The notes below the pieces were generated by a model, which was not told where the DNA came from, ran no database searches, and was given only the letters and a program-made list of their open reading frames with translations. From Microbacterium lacus (lineage in GTDB: Bacteria > Actinomycetota > Actinomycetes > Actinomycetales > Microbacteriaceae), in the NCBI RefSeq assembly GCF_002812805.1, contig NZ_NMUM01000023.1:1-64000 (forward strand): DNA of 64,000 nt, in the 5' to 3' direction. A program made the translations under genes and the position numbers. Numbering within the stretch: position 1 is the first letter of the stretch; each line of letters opens with the position of its first letter. Positions 34,985 through 44,644 of the stretch are shown here, in pieces.

Positions 34985-36199
34985 GTGGACGACAACACCA
35001 CAACACCTGCCGTCGGACAGGCCGTGCAGTTCGGCATCTTCACGGTGAGCGACATCACCGAAGACCCGACCACGGGACAGACGCCGAGCGAGGCGGAGAA
35101 GATCCGCAACACCATCGCCATCGCCAAGCACGCGGAAGAGGTCGGTCTCGACGTCTTCGCCCTCGGCGAGCACCACAACCCGCCGTTCTGGTCGTCGTCC
35201 CCGACGACCACGCTCGGCTACATCGCCGCGCAGACCGAGCGGCTGCTGCTCTCGACCGCGACGACGCTCATCACCACGAACGACCCGGTGAAGATCGCCG
35301 AGGACTACGCGATGCTGCAGCACCTCGCCGGCGGTCGCGTCGACCTGACCCTCGGGCGCGGCAACACCGGGCCCGTCTATCCCTGGTTCGGTCAGGACAT
35401 TCGTCAGGGAGTCCCGCTGGCGATCGAGAACTACGCGTTGCTGCACAAGCTGTGGCGCGAGGACGTCGTTGACTGGGAGGGTCGCTTCCGCACACCCCTG
35501 CAGGGCTTCACCTCGACGCCGCGTCCGCTCGATGACGTGCCCCCGTTCGTCTGGCACGGGTCGATCCGCACCCCCGAGATCGCTGAGCAGGCCGCCTATT
35601 ACGGCGACGGATTCTTCGCGAACAACATCTTCTGGCCCGCGGAGCACTACCAGCGCCTGATCGGGCTCTACCGTCAGCGGTTCGAGCACTACGGGCACGG
35701 CACCGCCGCGCAGGCGATCGTCGGCCTCGGCGGCCAGGTGTTCATGCGCGCCAACTCGCAGGACGCCGTACGTGAGTTCCGTCCCTACTTCGACAACGCG
35801 CCCGTCTACGGACACGGCCCGAGCCTCGAGGACTTCTCGGAGATGACCCCGCTCACCGTCGGGTCCCCTCAGCAGGTCATCGACCGTTACGCGGGCATGC
35901 GCGACCTGTTCGGCGACTACCAGCGTCAGTTGTTCCTCATCGATCACGCGGGACTCCCGGTGAAGACGGTGCTCGAGCAGCTCGACATCCTGGGCGGCGA
36001 GGTCGTTCCGGTGCTCCGCAAGGAGCTCGCGAAGAACCGCCCCGCCGAGGTGCCGAACGCACCGACCCACGCCGCTCGAGTCGCGCTCGCCGCGGCCGGT
36101 GGTCTGCCGGTCGCGGGCGGAAAGCTCGCCGCGCAGAAGTCCGAGCCGGTCGCGTCGGGATCGTCCTTCGGCGCAGCGGCGATGCGCCGGGGAGCCTGA
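34985..36199 (+). CDS. LLM-class flavin monooxygenase, CE1758 type
   Basis: A 404-residue luciferase-like FMN-dependent oxidoreductase. VQFGIFTVSDI at the start, ALGEHHNPPFWSSSP, GRVDLTLGRGNTGPVYPWFG and FVWHGSIRTPEIAEQA are features I associate with the actinobacterial CE1758-like subgroup. That subgroup travels with a dedicated CE1759-like reductase, as here (next gene, 1 bp after the stop). GTG at 34985 with perfect AGAAGGA spacing decides the start. Reaction unknown. Confidence 0.88.
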   Translation: MDDNTTTPAVGQAVQFGIFTVSDITEDPTTGQTPSEAEKIRNTIAIAKHAEEVGLDVFALGEHHNPPFWSSSPTTTLGYIAAQTERLLLSTATTLITTNDPVKIAEDYAMLQHLAGGRVDLTLGRGNTGPVYPWFGQDIRQGVPLAIENYALLHKLWREDVVDWEGRFRTPLQGFTSTPRPLDDVPPFVWHGSIRTPEIAEQAAYYGDGFFANNIFWPAEHYQRLIGLYRQRFEHYGHGTAAQAIVGLGGQVFMRANSQDAVREFRPYFDNAPVYGHGPSLEDFSEMTPLTVGSPQQVIDRYAGMRDLFGDYQRQLFLIDHAGLPVKTVLEQLDILGGEVVPVLRKELAKNRPAEVPNAPTHAARVALAAAGGLPVAGGKLAAQKSEPVASGSSFGAAAMRRGA

Positions 36200-36200
36200 G

Positions 36201-36845
36201 ATGACCGCCCGGCGGATCGCGGTCGTGACCGCGGGACTGTCGAACCCTTCGACCACGCGCCTGCTCGGTGACCGGCTCGCCTCGGCGACGGTCCGCGAGC
36301 TCGCGGCGCGGGGGATCGAGGCCACGGTCGACGCGATCGAGCTGCGCGATTATGCGCACGACATCACGAACAACCTGCTGACGGGGTTCGCCCCGCCGGC
36401 GCTCGAGGCGGCCATCAACACGGTGGTCTCGTCAGACGCGCTGATCGCGGTGACGCCGATCTTCTCGACCAGTTACTCGGGCCTGTTCAAGTCGTTCATC
36501 GATGTGCTCGACCCCGACGCGCTGACCGGAAAGCCCGTGCTGATCGGGGCGAACGCGGGAACCCCGCGCCATTCGCTCGCAATCGACTACGCCATCCGTC
36601 CCCTGTTCGCGTACCTGCACGCGGACGCCATTTCGACGGGCGTGTTCGCTGCCTCGAGCGACTGGGGAGCCCAGGGCGACGGGGTCGCCTCGCTCGGCGA
36701 CCGCATCGACAAGGCCGCACGCGAGCTGGCAGACACGATCGCCCGCCGCGACACCGCGGAGTCGACAGACCCGTTCGACCCCGCCAACTACCTCGGCGAG
36801 GGCCGCTCGTTCGGTCACCTCCTCGGCGGTCTCGCGGGGGAGTAG
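36201..36845 (+). CDS. NAD(P)H-dependent FMN reductase, CE1759 type
   Basis: A 214-residue flavodoxin-like reductase. VVTAGLSNPSTTRLLGDRL is the phosphate-binding first loop, and VTPIFSTSYSGLFKSFID is the flavin-side segment common to NADPH-dependent FMN reductases. It begins one base after the monooxygenase stop with GGGGAGC upstream, so the pair should be made in fixed ratio and work as a two-component monooxygenase. The reductase could also supply FMNH2 to the solitary monooxygenase at 7671 (inference). Confidence 0.9.
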   Translation: MTARRIAVVTAGLSNPSTTRLLGDRLASATVRELAARGIEATVDAIELRDYAHDITNNLLTGFAPPALEAAINTVVSSDALIAVTPIFSTSYSGLFKSFIDVLDPDALTGKPVLIGANAGTPRHSLAIDYAIRPLFAYLHADAISTGVFAASSDWGAQGDGVASLGDRIDKAARELADTIARRDTAESTDPFDPANYLGEGRSFGHLLGGLAGE

Positions 36846-36890
36846 CCACCTAACCTCGGCCGACGCTCGCCGAGTCCGCCGTTTATCGCC

Positions 36891-36929
36891 GAGTCCGCCC
36901 CTTGCGCCCCGTGTGCAGGGGGCGGACTC
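36891..36929. repeat. Convergent-gap inverted repeat GAGTCCGCCCC
   Basis: Arms GAGTCCGCCCCTTGC (36891-36905) and its near-complement (36915-36929) match 14 of 15 with a nine-base loop. A direct copy CGCCGAGTCCGCC precedes it (from about 36869). It lies between the reductase and the convergent DedA gene and probably terminates both. Confidence 0.65.
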
Positions 36930-36999
36930 GCGTGTACCCGGCGATCTCGGCGGCGTGCACCCGCATGAACGGAGCGGATGCCCCGGGGCCCGGCCCGCG

Positions 37000-37598
37000 T
37001 CACGCCCCGGGTGTGCGGCGCCACCGCGCGGCGAGCGCGGCGTCGAGCGCCACGCCGAGCAGTAGTGCCACCGCGATGGAGGCGAGGATGGCCAGCACCG
37101 GCGCGTCCGGCAACAGCGTTGCCACGACCGTTCCGACGAGGGCCTGATAACAGGCCCAGCCGAGCGCGGCCAGCGCCGCGAGCGGAAGATATCGCGGCGC
37201 GGTCACCCCGCTCGCGCCGGCCGTGAGGTTCACGGCGAGGCGCGCGAACGGGATGAAGCGCGCGGTGAAGACGATCGCGGCCGTGCTGCGCGCGAGACGG
37301 GCCCGCGCCCACGAGAACGCGCCGGCGATGCGGGGCCGACGCATCCATGCCCACCGTTCCAGCCCCACGCGCCGGCCTACGAGATAGCAGACCGTGTCGC
37401 CCAGAAAGGCGGCCAGCGCGGCCACGGCGATGATCCCCAGCAGCCTCGGCTCTCCGGTGACGAGACGCTGAGCGCGGCCAGTGCCGTCACGGCGGTCTCG
37501 CCCGGGATCACGACCAGAAACGCGTCACCCAGCACGAGTCCGAACATCGCGACCAGTGCCCAGGGGCTCGCGGCGATCGTCGAGAGAACGTCGGACAT
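37000..37598 (-). pseudogene. DedA/VTT-family membrane protein, broken by a -1 frameshift
   Basis: Two overlapping reading frames together make one DedA protein. The first (from ATG at 37598) reads SDVLSTIAASPW...GDAFLVVIPGETAVTALAALSVSS. The second continues VTGEPRLLGIIAVAALAAFLGDTVCYLVGRRVG and contains the VTT-type FTARFIPFARLAVNLTAG segment. They join if one base is added near 37457-37463; there is no homopolymer at the join. Intact members (about 200 residues) are flippase-like membrane proteins. Either a real inactivating deletion, an assembly error, or (least likely) programmed slippage. Confidence 0.8.
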
Positions 37599-37787
37599 CA
37601 CAACCCTTGGGTAGCAAGCTCGCGTGAACGCCGTGCGAACGAGCGTTTCGGCGGGTCGCGGCCGATCCCGGGGTGCGGCGACGCCCGGGCATCCGTTCGG
37701 TGACGCGGATGCGTGCGCTCGATGAACTCTCGGTGTTCGGGGCTGTTTCGGCACGCCGTGCACCCGCGGGCGCTTCACCCTGGACAT

Positions 37788-39799
37788 GTGAGAGTCGCCC
37801 TGCTGGCGGAATCCGCCCTGCCCCACATGAACGGCGTGACCGGTTCGGTCGCGCAGGTGCTGCGGCACCTTCGCCGCGAGGGGCACGAGACGCTCGTGAT
37901 CGCCCCGCATCCGGGTGGAACGGCACGGGGTTCGCGAAAGATGCTGCCGGACTTCACCGACGCGCGGACGGAGCTGCTCCGCTCCGTCCCATTGCCGTCG
38001 TACCCCGATGTGCGCGTCGTGTTCGCGCGGACGGCGTACCTCACGCGCCTGCTGCGGGATTTCGCCCCGGACGTCGTCCACCTGGCTTCGCCGTTCGTTC
38101 TCGGCTCCCAGGGGGTCGCGGCCGCAGATGCGCTGCGAGTGCCCTCCGTCGCCATCTATCAGACGGATGTCATCGCGTATGCCGAGAAGTACGGTGTCGT
38201 CGGCGCCGCGCCCCTCGTCGCGCGTCACGTCGCACGACTGCACCGCCGTGCGACCCTCACGCTCGCGCCGTCGTCGGCGGCGATCGCGCAGCTCGAGGCG
38301 CTCGGCATCGACCGACTGCGGCCCTGGGGACGCGGTGTCGACGCCGAACGGTTCACTCCGAGCCGCCGCAGCGAGGCGTGGCGTCGGAGCATCGCCCCCG
38401 GCGAGATCCTCGTGGGGTATGCGGGACGCCTCGCGGCGGAGAAGCAGGTAGAGGATCTGCGGGCGCTCACGGATCTGCCGGGCGTTCGACTCGTCGTCAT
38501 CGGTGACGGTCCCGACCGTGCGCGCCTGCAGGCCGCACTTCCGACCGCGGTCTTCACGGGATTCCTCGACGGCCTGGAGCTCGCGGAGGCCCTCGCGAGC
38601 CTCGATGTCTTCGTGCACCCGGGCGAGAGCGAGACCTTCTGTCAGACAGTGCAAGAGGCTCACGCGAGCGGTATCCCGGTGGTCGCCACCGGTCGGGGCG
38701 GCCCCGTCGACCTTGTCCGCAGCAGCATCGACGGCTGGTTGTACCAACCCGGCGATCTGCGCGATCTGCGGGCCCGCGTCGCCGACCTGACCGGCGACGA
38801 AGCCAAGCGCCGCTCGTTCGGCCTTGCCGCGCGGGAGGGAGTGCGCCACCGCACCTGGGAGGCGCTCTGTCGCGACCTCGTCGACCGCTACGCAGAGGCA
38901 CGGGTTCTCCGTCCGATCGATGACGCCCTCCTCGCCCGCGGCATCACGCGGCCCGAGCTGCCGCCCACCCCGACCGCCCCCTCGGCGGCGGCTCCTGGCT
39001 GGCGGCGGTACGTCGCTCTCGGCGACTCGATCACCGAGGGTCTCTGCGACGTGTCGCGGGCCCCGTCCGGTCAGTACCGCGGGTGGGCCGACCGCCTGGC
39101 CCTGATGTTGTCGTCTGCGGGCCCCAAGCGCGGATCGTTCCGCTACGCCAATCTCGCGATCCGCAGTAGTCGGATCCGTGATGTCGTGTCGCGCCAGCTC
39201 CCGGCGGCCCTGGATCTGCGCCCGGACCTCGTCTCGGTGCTGATCGGTGCGAACGACCTGGTCAAGCAGGGCGCGAATCCGGCGCGTCTGTCTGCCGAGG
39301 TCGAACAGGTCGTTCGGACGCTGCGCGCGACCGGCGCGGATGTACTGCTCGCGACCCCGTTCTTGCCGCACCGCCGCGCCGCCCGGATTTTCGCCCGCCG
39401 GTTCGCGCGCTACAACTCCGAGCTGCGTCGCATCGCCCGCGAAACGGGATCGCTGCTGCTCGACGTCGAAGCACTCCCCAGCGTGTCTCAGCTCGACCTC
39501 TGGGCCGAGGACGGCGTGCATCTGCGCTCGGCCGGCCATCGCCTGCTCGCTTACCGCGCGGCAGACGTGCTCGGAATCCCCGACGCCGAACAGCTCGGCC
39601 TGCTGGAAGCCGCGTTGCACGCGGACGAGTCGGCTGACGAGGATGCCTCGGGTCCGACACGACCGTGGTTGACCGCGCATGCCCTCCCGGGGTGTGGCGC
39701 CGACTGCGCGGCAAGACCGCCGGCGACGGGCTCTCGGCCAAGCACGCCGACTATGTCGTGCTGCCGGGTCGCTCTCGCCGCCGGACGCCGACGACCTGA
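37788..39799 (+). CDS. Glycosyltransferase GT4 fused to SGNH/GDSL hydrolase (3' frameshift)
   Basis: One frame encodes two enzymes. Residues 1-390 are a GT4-type glycosyltransferase (MNGVTGSVAQVLRHLRREGH, GYAGRLAAEKQV, HPGESETFCQTVQEAHASGIPVV). Residues about 405-600 are an SGNH hydrolase with S414 (LGDSITEG), N489 (IGAND) and D575/H578 (EDGVHLRS). GTG at 37788 is chosen since homology starts there. After the G-run at 39689-39692 the frame turns cysteine-rich and overruns the convergent regulator, stopping at 39923. A shift of one base gives VWRRLRGKTAGDGLSAKHAD and a stop at 39799, eight bases short of that gene. Catalytic parts precede the shift, so activity should survive. Probably envelope glycan or lipid modification. 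Confidence 0.8.
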
Positions 39800-39806
39800 G
39801 GCTTCT

Positions 39807-40547
39807 TCAGCCCCGCCAGGCGTACTCGGTTTCGGGGCGTCCGGGTGTGCCCCAGCGCGAGCTGCGTTCGGCTCGCCCCACGTCAGCGAGGTGCTCGAGG
39901 TACCGGCGTGCCGCGACCCGTGAGAGACCGAGCGCCGCGCCCGCCTCGGCGGCGGAGAGCGGTCCGTTCTCGCGGAGCGCCGCGGTGACACGGTCGAGCG
40001 TGTCAGAGGCGAGCCCCTTCGGCGGTGCCGAGGCGGTCGGCGGGTGCAGGGCGCCGAGCAGCGCGTCGACTTCGGCCTGGGTTGCCTGACCGGATGCTTC
40101 ACGCGAACGTCGTCGAAACTCCGCGTACTGTTCCAGGCGTTCGCGGAACATCCCGAATGTGAAGGGCTTGATGAGATATTGAGCCACTCCGAGCGCGAGG
40201 GCCGTCCGGACGACCTCGGCATCCCGCACCCCCGTGATCGCGATGATGTCGATGGGCGCGCCTCGGGCACGGATGAGACGTGCGAGGTCGAGCCCGTGTC
40301 CGTCGGGCATGGTCATATCGAGCAGCACGAGGTCGATCCGGGCCCCGACCTCTGCCTCGAACACCGCGGCGACCGCCGCCCGTGCACCCGCGCACTCGGC
40401 GACGACCTGGAAGCCCTCGACTTTGTCGACGTACGCGCGGTGCATTTCGCGGGTCAGCCGCTCATCGTCGACGATGAGCACCCCGATCGAATCCGTGGTT
40501 GCCGCACGCGCGGTGGCGGGGTCATCCGTCATGGGGCCATCCGTCAT
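39807..40547 (-). CDS. Response regulator, CitB/DcuR type
   Basis: A 246-residue regulator. The receiver domain (about 21-140) has the acidic pair VDDER, phospho-acceptor D77 (VLLDMTMPDG), ITGV and the K of LIKPF. The C-terminal HTH (SAAEAGAALGLSRVAARRYLEHL) is the form found with citrate/C4-dicarboxylate sensor kinases. The ATG at 40547 overlaps the kinase stop by ATGA; a second ATG at 40532 is possible. With the divergent symporter it makes a dicarboxylate-responsive uptake module. Confidence 0.92.
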   Translation of the reverse strand: MTDGPMTDDPATARAATTDSIGVLIVDDERLTREMHRAYVDKVEGFQVVAECAGARAAVAAVFEAEVGARIDLVLLDMTMPDGHGLDLARLIRARGAPIDIIAITGVRDAEVVRTALALGVAQYLIKPFTFGMFRERLEQYAEFRRRSREASGQATQAEVDALLGALHPPTASAPPKGLASDTLDRVTAALRENGPLSAAEAGAALGLSRVAARRYLEHLADVGRAERSSRWGTPGRPETEYAWRG

Positions 40548-41824
40548 GTTGTCCTCCCCGGCAGGACGACCCGGAATGTCGTGGGGGAGTCGTTCACGGT
40601 GATCTCGCCCCCGCTGGCGGCCACGATATCGCGCACGAGGGCGAGTCCGACCCCGCGCCCCGACGGCCCCGCGGGTTTGGTGCTGAAGCCGCGGTCGAAC
40701 ATCCGGGCGCTCACCTCGGCCGAAATGGGTGGCCCGCTGTCGCTCACACTCACGGCTACCGCCGTGCCGGCGGGTCGGATGCGCACCCGAACCCACCGTG
40801 GTTCGTCGCCCGCAGCGGCGGCATCGATCGCGTTGTCGATCAGATTCCCGACGACCGAGACCGCGTCGACGGGACCGAGCACGGATCGTGGTGCGCCTGG
40901 GTCGATGTCGACGTTCCATCCGACACCGAGCTCCGACGCCTGTGATGCCTTGCCGAGCAGTAGCGCCTCGACGGCAGGTTCGCCGGCACGGAGCGGAGTC
41001 ATCCGATCGACGAGTTCTTGGCTCTCGCGCGTCCGTTCGGTCAGCAGCTCGATCGCCTCGGCGGCGCGGCCCAGTTCGATCAGGGCGACCGCCGTGTGCA
41101 TCCGATTGCCGTGCTCGTGGGCCTGCGCCCGGAGAGCCTCCCCGAGGGTCCGCACCGATTCGTAGGAAGACACCGCGTCACGCACCGCGCTCGCGGGAAG
41201 GTCGCCCGCCACGCGCCGCGTCAGTCGTCGCGCCAGCCACGCGGCCACGGTGCCGATCACGACGAGCGCGGCCGTCAGAGCCAGAATCGCGGGGATGCGT
41301 CCCCAGAGCTGCCCGGCGACGCTCTGAACGGTCACCCCGGCCGCGACCAGGCCGACGACACGATCGCCCGAGAGAACGGGCACGACGGCGCGGACGGAGG
41401 GACCGAGCGTTCCCGTGAATTCTTCGAGGACGACCCCGCCCGCCGAGGCCTCGGCAATCGTGCCGAGGTAGGGCAGACCGATCTGAGCGGGATCGGGATG
41501 CGTCAGCCGAATACCCGCGGGCGTCATGATGGTGACGAAGTCGATCGGGGTCTCGCTCGTGATCTCGAGAGCGATCGGTTGCAGCACGTCCGTGGCATCC
41601 GCCCCTCCGGCCGCCACCGCATCCGCGACCGCGGGATCGGCCGCAACGGAGCGAGCGACGGCGAGAGTCAAGGTTTCGGCCTCCCGCCGCTCATCCACCA
41701 GGGCGACGACGACCAGGGCAACCCCGACAACCGACGCGATCGCGACGACGGCCCCCACGAAGACGAAGAAGACGCGCGACGCGGCGCTCGGTGCGCGGCG
41801 AGCGTTCTTCGGCGTGCGGGACAC
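40544..41824 (-). CDS. Sensor histidine kinase, CitA/DcuS type
   Basis: A 426-residue membrane kinase. Helix one (about 18-43) and helix two (about 178-198) flank an outside ligand domain of about 130 residues (PASTFVTIM-like; DFVTIMTPAGIRLTHPDPAQIGLPY is the sCache/PAS signature of CitA/DcuS). H236 in AHEHGNRMH is the phospho-acceptor, and GNLIDNAIDAA and GRGVGLALVRDIV form the ATP site. The cytoplasmic PAS domain usual between helix two and the kinase core in DcuS is absent, so signal passes directly. Co-translated with the response regulator. Confidence 0.92.
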   Translation of the reverse strand: MSRTPKNARRAPSAASRVFFVFVGAVVAIASVVGVALVVVALVDERREAETLTLAVARSVAADPAVADAVAAGGADATDVLQPIALEITSETPIDFVTIMTPAGIRLTHPDPAQIGLPYLGTIAEASAGGVVLEEFTGTLGPSVRAVVPVLSGDRVVGLVAAGVTVQSVAGQLWGRIPAILALTAALVVIGTVAAWLARRLTRRVAGDLPASAVRDAVSSYESVRTLGEALRAQAHEHGNRMHTAVALIELGRAAEAIELLTERTRESQELVDRMTPLRAGEPAVEALLLGKASQASELGVGWNVDIDPGAPRSVLGPVDAVSVVGNLIDNAIDAAAAGDEPRWVRVRIRPAGTAVAVSVSDSGPPISAEVSARMFDRGFSTKPAGPSGRGVGLALVRDIVAASGGEITVNDSPTTFRVVLPGRTT

Positions 41825-41841
41825 GACGTCTCCTCTTCATC

Positions 41842-41864
41842 GATGTCAACGTCCGTGTGACATC
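41842..41864. promoter_or_regulatory. Dyad in the kinase/symporter divergent region
   Basis: GATGTCA (41842-41848) and TGACATC (41858-41864) are perfect inverted half-sites separated by nine bases, just upstream of the kinase start and 175 bp from the symporter start. A plausible binding site for the response regulator, for autoregulation; not proven. Confidence 0.45.
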
Positions 41865-42039
41865 TCTGTCCGTGGAGTCCCATCCTGCCGCGCCGTCGCC
41901 GATTGCCGTGCACCTCTCGTGCGACCAATACGACCGCAACCCCTTCCGGCATCCGGAGCGGGCCCACAGTACTGGCAGGGATCGCCACGACACACCGCGA
42001 TGGCGATCACGAACAACGACGGTTCACCAGGAGGCAAAG

Positions 42040-43488
42040 ATGACTCAAGGCATCCCCAAGACGGGATCATTCACTCTCCCGCGTTTCAACGGGCGCAGGG
42101 GCAAGCGGGCCTGGGACAGGCACACATGGCTCTACGTCGCCGTGATCATCGCCGTGGTACTCGGGGCCAGCATCGGCCTGATCTGGCCGGAGTTCGCCGT
42201 CGCGCTCGAGCCGATCGGCAAGGGCTTCGTGTCGCTCATCAAGATGATGATCGCGCCGATCATCTTCTGCACGATCGTCGTGGGCGTCGGCTCGATCGCC
42301 AAGGCCGCGACCGTCGGCAAGATCGGCGGGATGGCGCTGCTGTACTTCATGATCATGACGACCTTCGCGCTGGCCATCGGCCTCGTCGTCGGCAACATCA
42401 TCCACCCAGGTGAGGGCTTGAACATGACGAACTCCACCTACGACGCTGACACGAGCGAGGCGAAGACGACGCAGGAGTTCATCCTCGGCATCATCCCCAC
42501 CACCTTCTTCTCGGCCTTCACGGGGGAGAGCGTGCTGCAGGTGCTGTTCATCGCCCTTCTTGTCGGGTTCGCGCTGCAGAAGATGGGCAAAAAGGGCGAG
42601 CCCATCATGTTCGCGGTCAAGAACCTGCAGGCACTCGTCTTCCGCATCCTCGGCATGATCCTCTGGCTGGCACCGCTGGGCGCCTTCGGGGCGATCGCGG
42701 CCGTCGTCGGCAAGACCGGCTTCGCGGCCATCCTGAGCCTCGGCGTCCTGATGATCGCGTTCTACATCACCTGCGCGCTCTTCATCGTCGGGATACTCGG
42801 CACGCTGCTGTACGTCGTCGCCCGGGTCAATCTGTTCAGCCTCATGAAGTACCTCGGCCGCGAGTACCTGCTGATCGTCGGCACGTCGTCGTCCGAGTCC
42901 GCGCTCCCGCGCCTCATCGCGAAGATGGAGCACCTGGGTGTCTCGAAGCCGGTCGTCGGCATCACGGTGCCCACGGGCTATTCCTTCAACCTCGACGGCA
43001 CGGCCATCTACCTCACGATGGCTTCGCTCTTCATCGCCGCGGGCATGGGTATGCCGATGTCGATCCCCGAGCAGATCGGGCTGCTGCTGTTCATGGTCAT
43101 CGCGTCCAAGGGCGCCGCGGGCGTCACGGGTGCCGGGCTCGCAACCCTCGCCGGGGGGCTCCAGGCCTACCGCCCCGACCTGGTCGACGGCGTCGGCGTG
43201 ATTGTCGGAATCGACCGGTTCATGTCAGAGGGCCGTGCCGTCACGAACTTCACCGGCAACGCCGTGGCGACCGTGCTGATCGGCACCTGGGTCAAGGAGT
43301 TCGACGCGGCGCGAGCGCGCCACGTACTTGCCGGTGACCTCCCGTTCGATGAGAGCTCGCTGACGGGAACCGATCACGATGGGATGTCGGACGCACCGGA
43401 TGCCGTGGGCGTCGCGGGTCTCGAAGAGGCGGCCAGCGCGGAGGACGAGCGGCTCGAGGGTCGGAAGGCCCGAGCCGGCGCGCACTGA
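42040..43488 (+). CDS. C4-dicarboxylate:cation symporter (DctA/GltP family)
   Basis: A 482-residue DAACS-family transporter. GTSSSESALPRLIAKME is the serine-rich re-entrant motif, ITVPTGYSFNLDGTAIYLTMA the cation/substrate site, and SKGAAGVTGAGLATLA and GIDRFMSEGRAVTNFTGNAVA the hairpin-2/TM8 blocks. DRFMSEGRA with R favours dicarboxylates over neutral amino acids. The C-terminal about 60 residues are an acidic extension. AGGAGG precedes the ATG at 42040, the best ribosome site in the window. Controlled in all likelihood by the divergent CitA/CitB-type pair. Confidence 0.93.
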   Translation: MTQGIPKTGSFTLPRFNGRRGKRAWDRHTWLYVAVIIAVVLGASIGLIWPEFAVALEPIGKGFVSLIKMMIAPIIFCTIVVGVGSIAKAATVGKIGGMALLYFMIMTTFALAIGLVVGNIIHPGEGLNMTNSTYDADTSEAKTTQEFILGIIPTTFFSAFTGESVLQVLFIALLVGFALQKMGKKGEPIMFAVKNLQALVFRILGMILWLAPLGAFGAIAAVVGKTGFAAILSLGVLMIAFYITCALFIVGILGTLLYVVARVNLFSLMKYLGREYLLIVGTSSSESALPRLIAKMEHLGVSKPVVGITVPTGYSFNLDGTAIYLTMASLFIAAGMGMPMSIPEQIGLLLFMVIASKGAAGVTGAGLATLAGGLQAYRPDLVDGVGVIVGIDRFMSEGRAVTNFTGNAVATVLIGTWVKEFDAARARHVLAGDLPFDESSLTGTDHDGMSDAPDAVGVAGLEEAASAEDERLEGRKARAGAH

Positions 43489-43500
43489 CCCAGCCGTGTC

Positions 43501-43539
43501 CAAGGGCCCCCGAGACCGTCCAGGTCGACGGGGCCCTTG
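43501..43539 (+). terminator. Symporter terminator
   Basis: Arms 43501-43517 and 43523-43539 (CAAGGGCCCC... and complement) with a five-base loop and a few mismatches near the loop, 13 bases after the stop. It also ends just before the convergent araC-type gene. Confidence 0.8.
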
Positions 43540-43556
43540 TGCGTTCTCGGCGCCCC

Positions 43557-44525
43557 TCAGGGGCGAAATGATCCTGGCGTCGCGTCGAACCGGTCCCGGA
43601 AAACATGATGAAAGTGCGCGATGTCGCGGAAGCCGGACGCCGCCGCAACTACCTCCACGGATCGCTCCCGCCATGCGGGGGAGCGCAGCAGCTCTCGGGC
43701 CGCATCGAGTCGGGCGCCGAGCAGCCACCCGCGGAATGTCTCGCCCGACGCGCGGAAGTCGTTCTGGATCGTCCGCACCGAGACGTTCACCGAGCGGGCG
43801 AACTCGTGCACGTCGAAGTCCGGATCATTGATCCGAGAGGATGCGGCACGCTTGCCGGACTCGAGTCGGGAAAGCGCATCCGTCTCGACATCAACGCCGG
43901 TGAGGGCGCCGCGCAGCATGGCAACGACCGCGCGAGTCATGGCGGCCGCGGCATCCCATCGTCCCGCGTCGAACTCCGTTGTCAGCAGAGCGCATTGCGC
44001 GCCCAGGCGCGCGCCCGCACCCGAAGCCGAGAGACGCCGGTTCAGGTCGGCTACCGCACGGCCGCTCGGTTCGACGCCGGCGAACGTGCGCGGGACGCGC
44101 AAAGAATAGAGACGGAATCGCCGCCGTGGATCGAACTCGAGGGCGAACGGTGCCGAGTTGTCGAGCAGGATCGGCGCTCCGGCGGGCATCCGCCATCTTT
44201 CGCCGAGGTGATCGAGCCGCGATGACGAATCCGGCGAGACGTTGACGAACAGCGCATCGTCGGGCACACGGGCGAGCGAGGCCGCATCGCGACGCGCCTC
44301 GTGGCCGGGCGCACGCATGCGCGACAGAATCGCTCCGTCCCAGTCATACGCGAGTACGTCGGCGTCGAACGACCCCGAGGACGGGCGCTCGGGACGGATG
44401 CCGAGGTACACATCGCACAGCGCGTCGCGGAAGCTCTGGAACCGGTCGGACTCGCGTTGGTCCGCCGTGGTCGCCGCAAGGACTGGAACGGGCTCGTCGT
44501 GCACAGAGATTGCGTTCATCGCCAT
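43557..44525 (-). CDS. AraC-family transcriptional regulator
   Basis: A 322-residue regulator. The C-terminal about 100 residues hold the double HTH (FDVHEFARSVNVSVRTIQNDFRASGETF and VEVVAAASGFRDIAHFHHVFRDRFDATPGSFR). The N-terminal part resembles the cupin-like ligand region of AraC-binding-domain type 2 (PRRRFRLYSLRVP). Start at 44525 (ATGGCG) or 44519 (ATGAAC) is undecided; GGAACGAAAG precedes both. Divergent from the hydrolase at 44718 across short direct repeats that may be its operator. Confidence 0.88.
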   Translation of the reverse strand: MAMNAISVHDEPVPVLAATTADQRESDRFQSFRDALCDVYLGIRPERPSSGSFDADVLAYDWDGAILSRMRAPGHEARRDAASLARVPDDALFVNVSPDSSSRLDHLGERWRMPAGAPILLDNSAPFALEFDPRRRFRLYSLRVPRTFAGVEPSGRAVADLNRRLSASGAGARLGAQCALLTTEFDAGRWDAAAAMTRAVVAMLRGALTGVDVETDALSRLESGKRAASSRINDPDFDVHEFARSVNVSVRTIQNDFRASGETFRGWLLGARLDAARELLRSPAWRERSVEVVAAASGFRDIAHFHHVFRDRFDATPGSFRP

Positions 44526-44644
44526 CGACTTTCGTTCCGCGCCAGTGCGTGTTCGGACGCGTCGACCTATCTTCGTCCGTAGACGCGTGAGCCTCAAGCG
44601 GGCGCTGCCCGAACAGCGCCCGCTTGTACCCGCACTGCGCGTCC

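Noticed and set aside
32552..36325. 1257-residue minus-strand frame as one giant protein
   Set aside because: Only the last 390 residues (from 33724) resemble a protein; the rest is antisense to the hydrolase and flavin monooxygenase genes.
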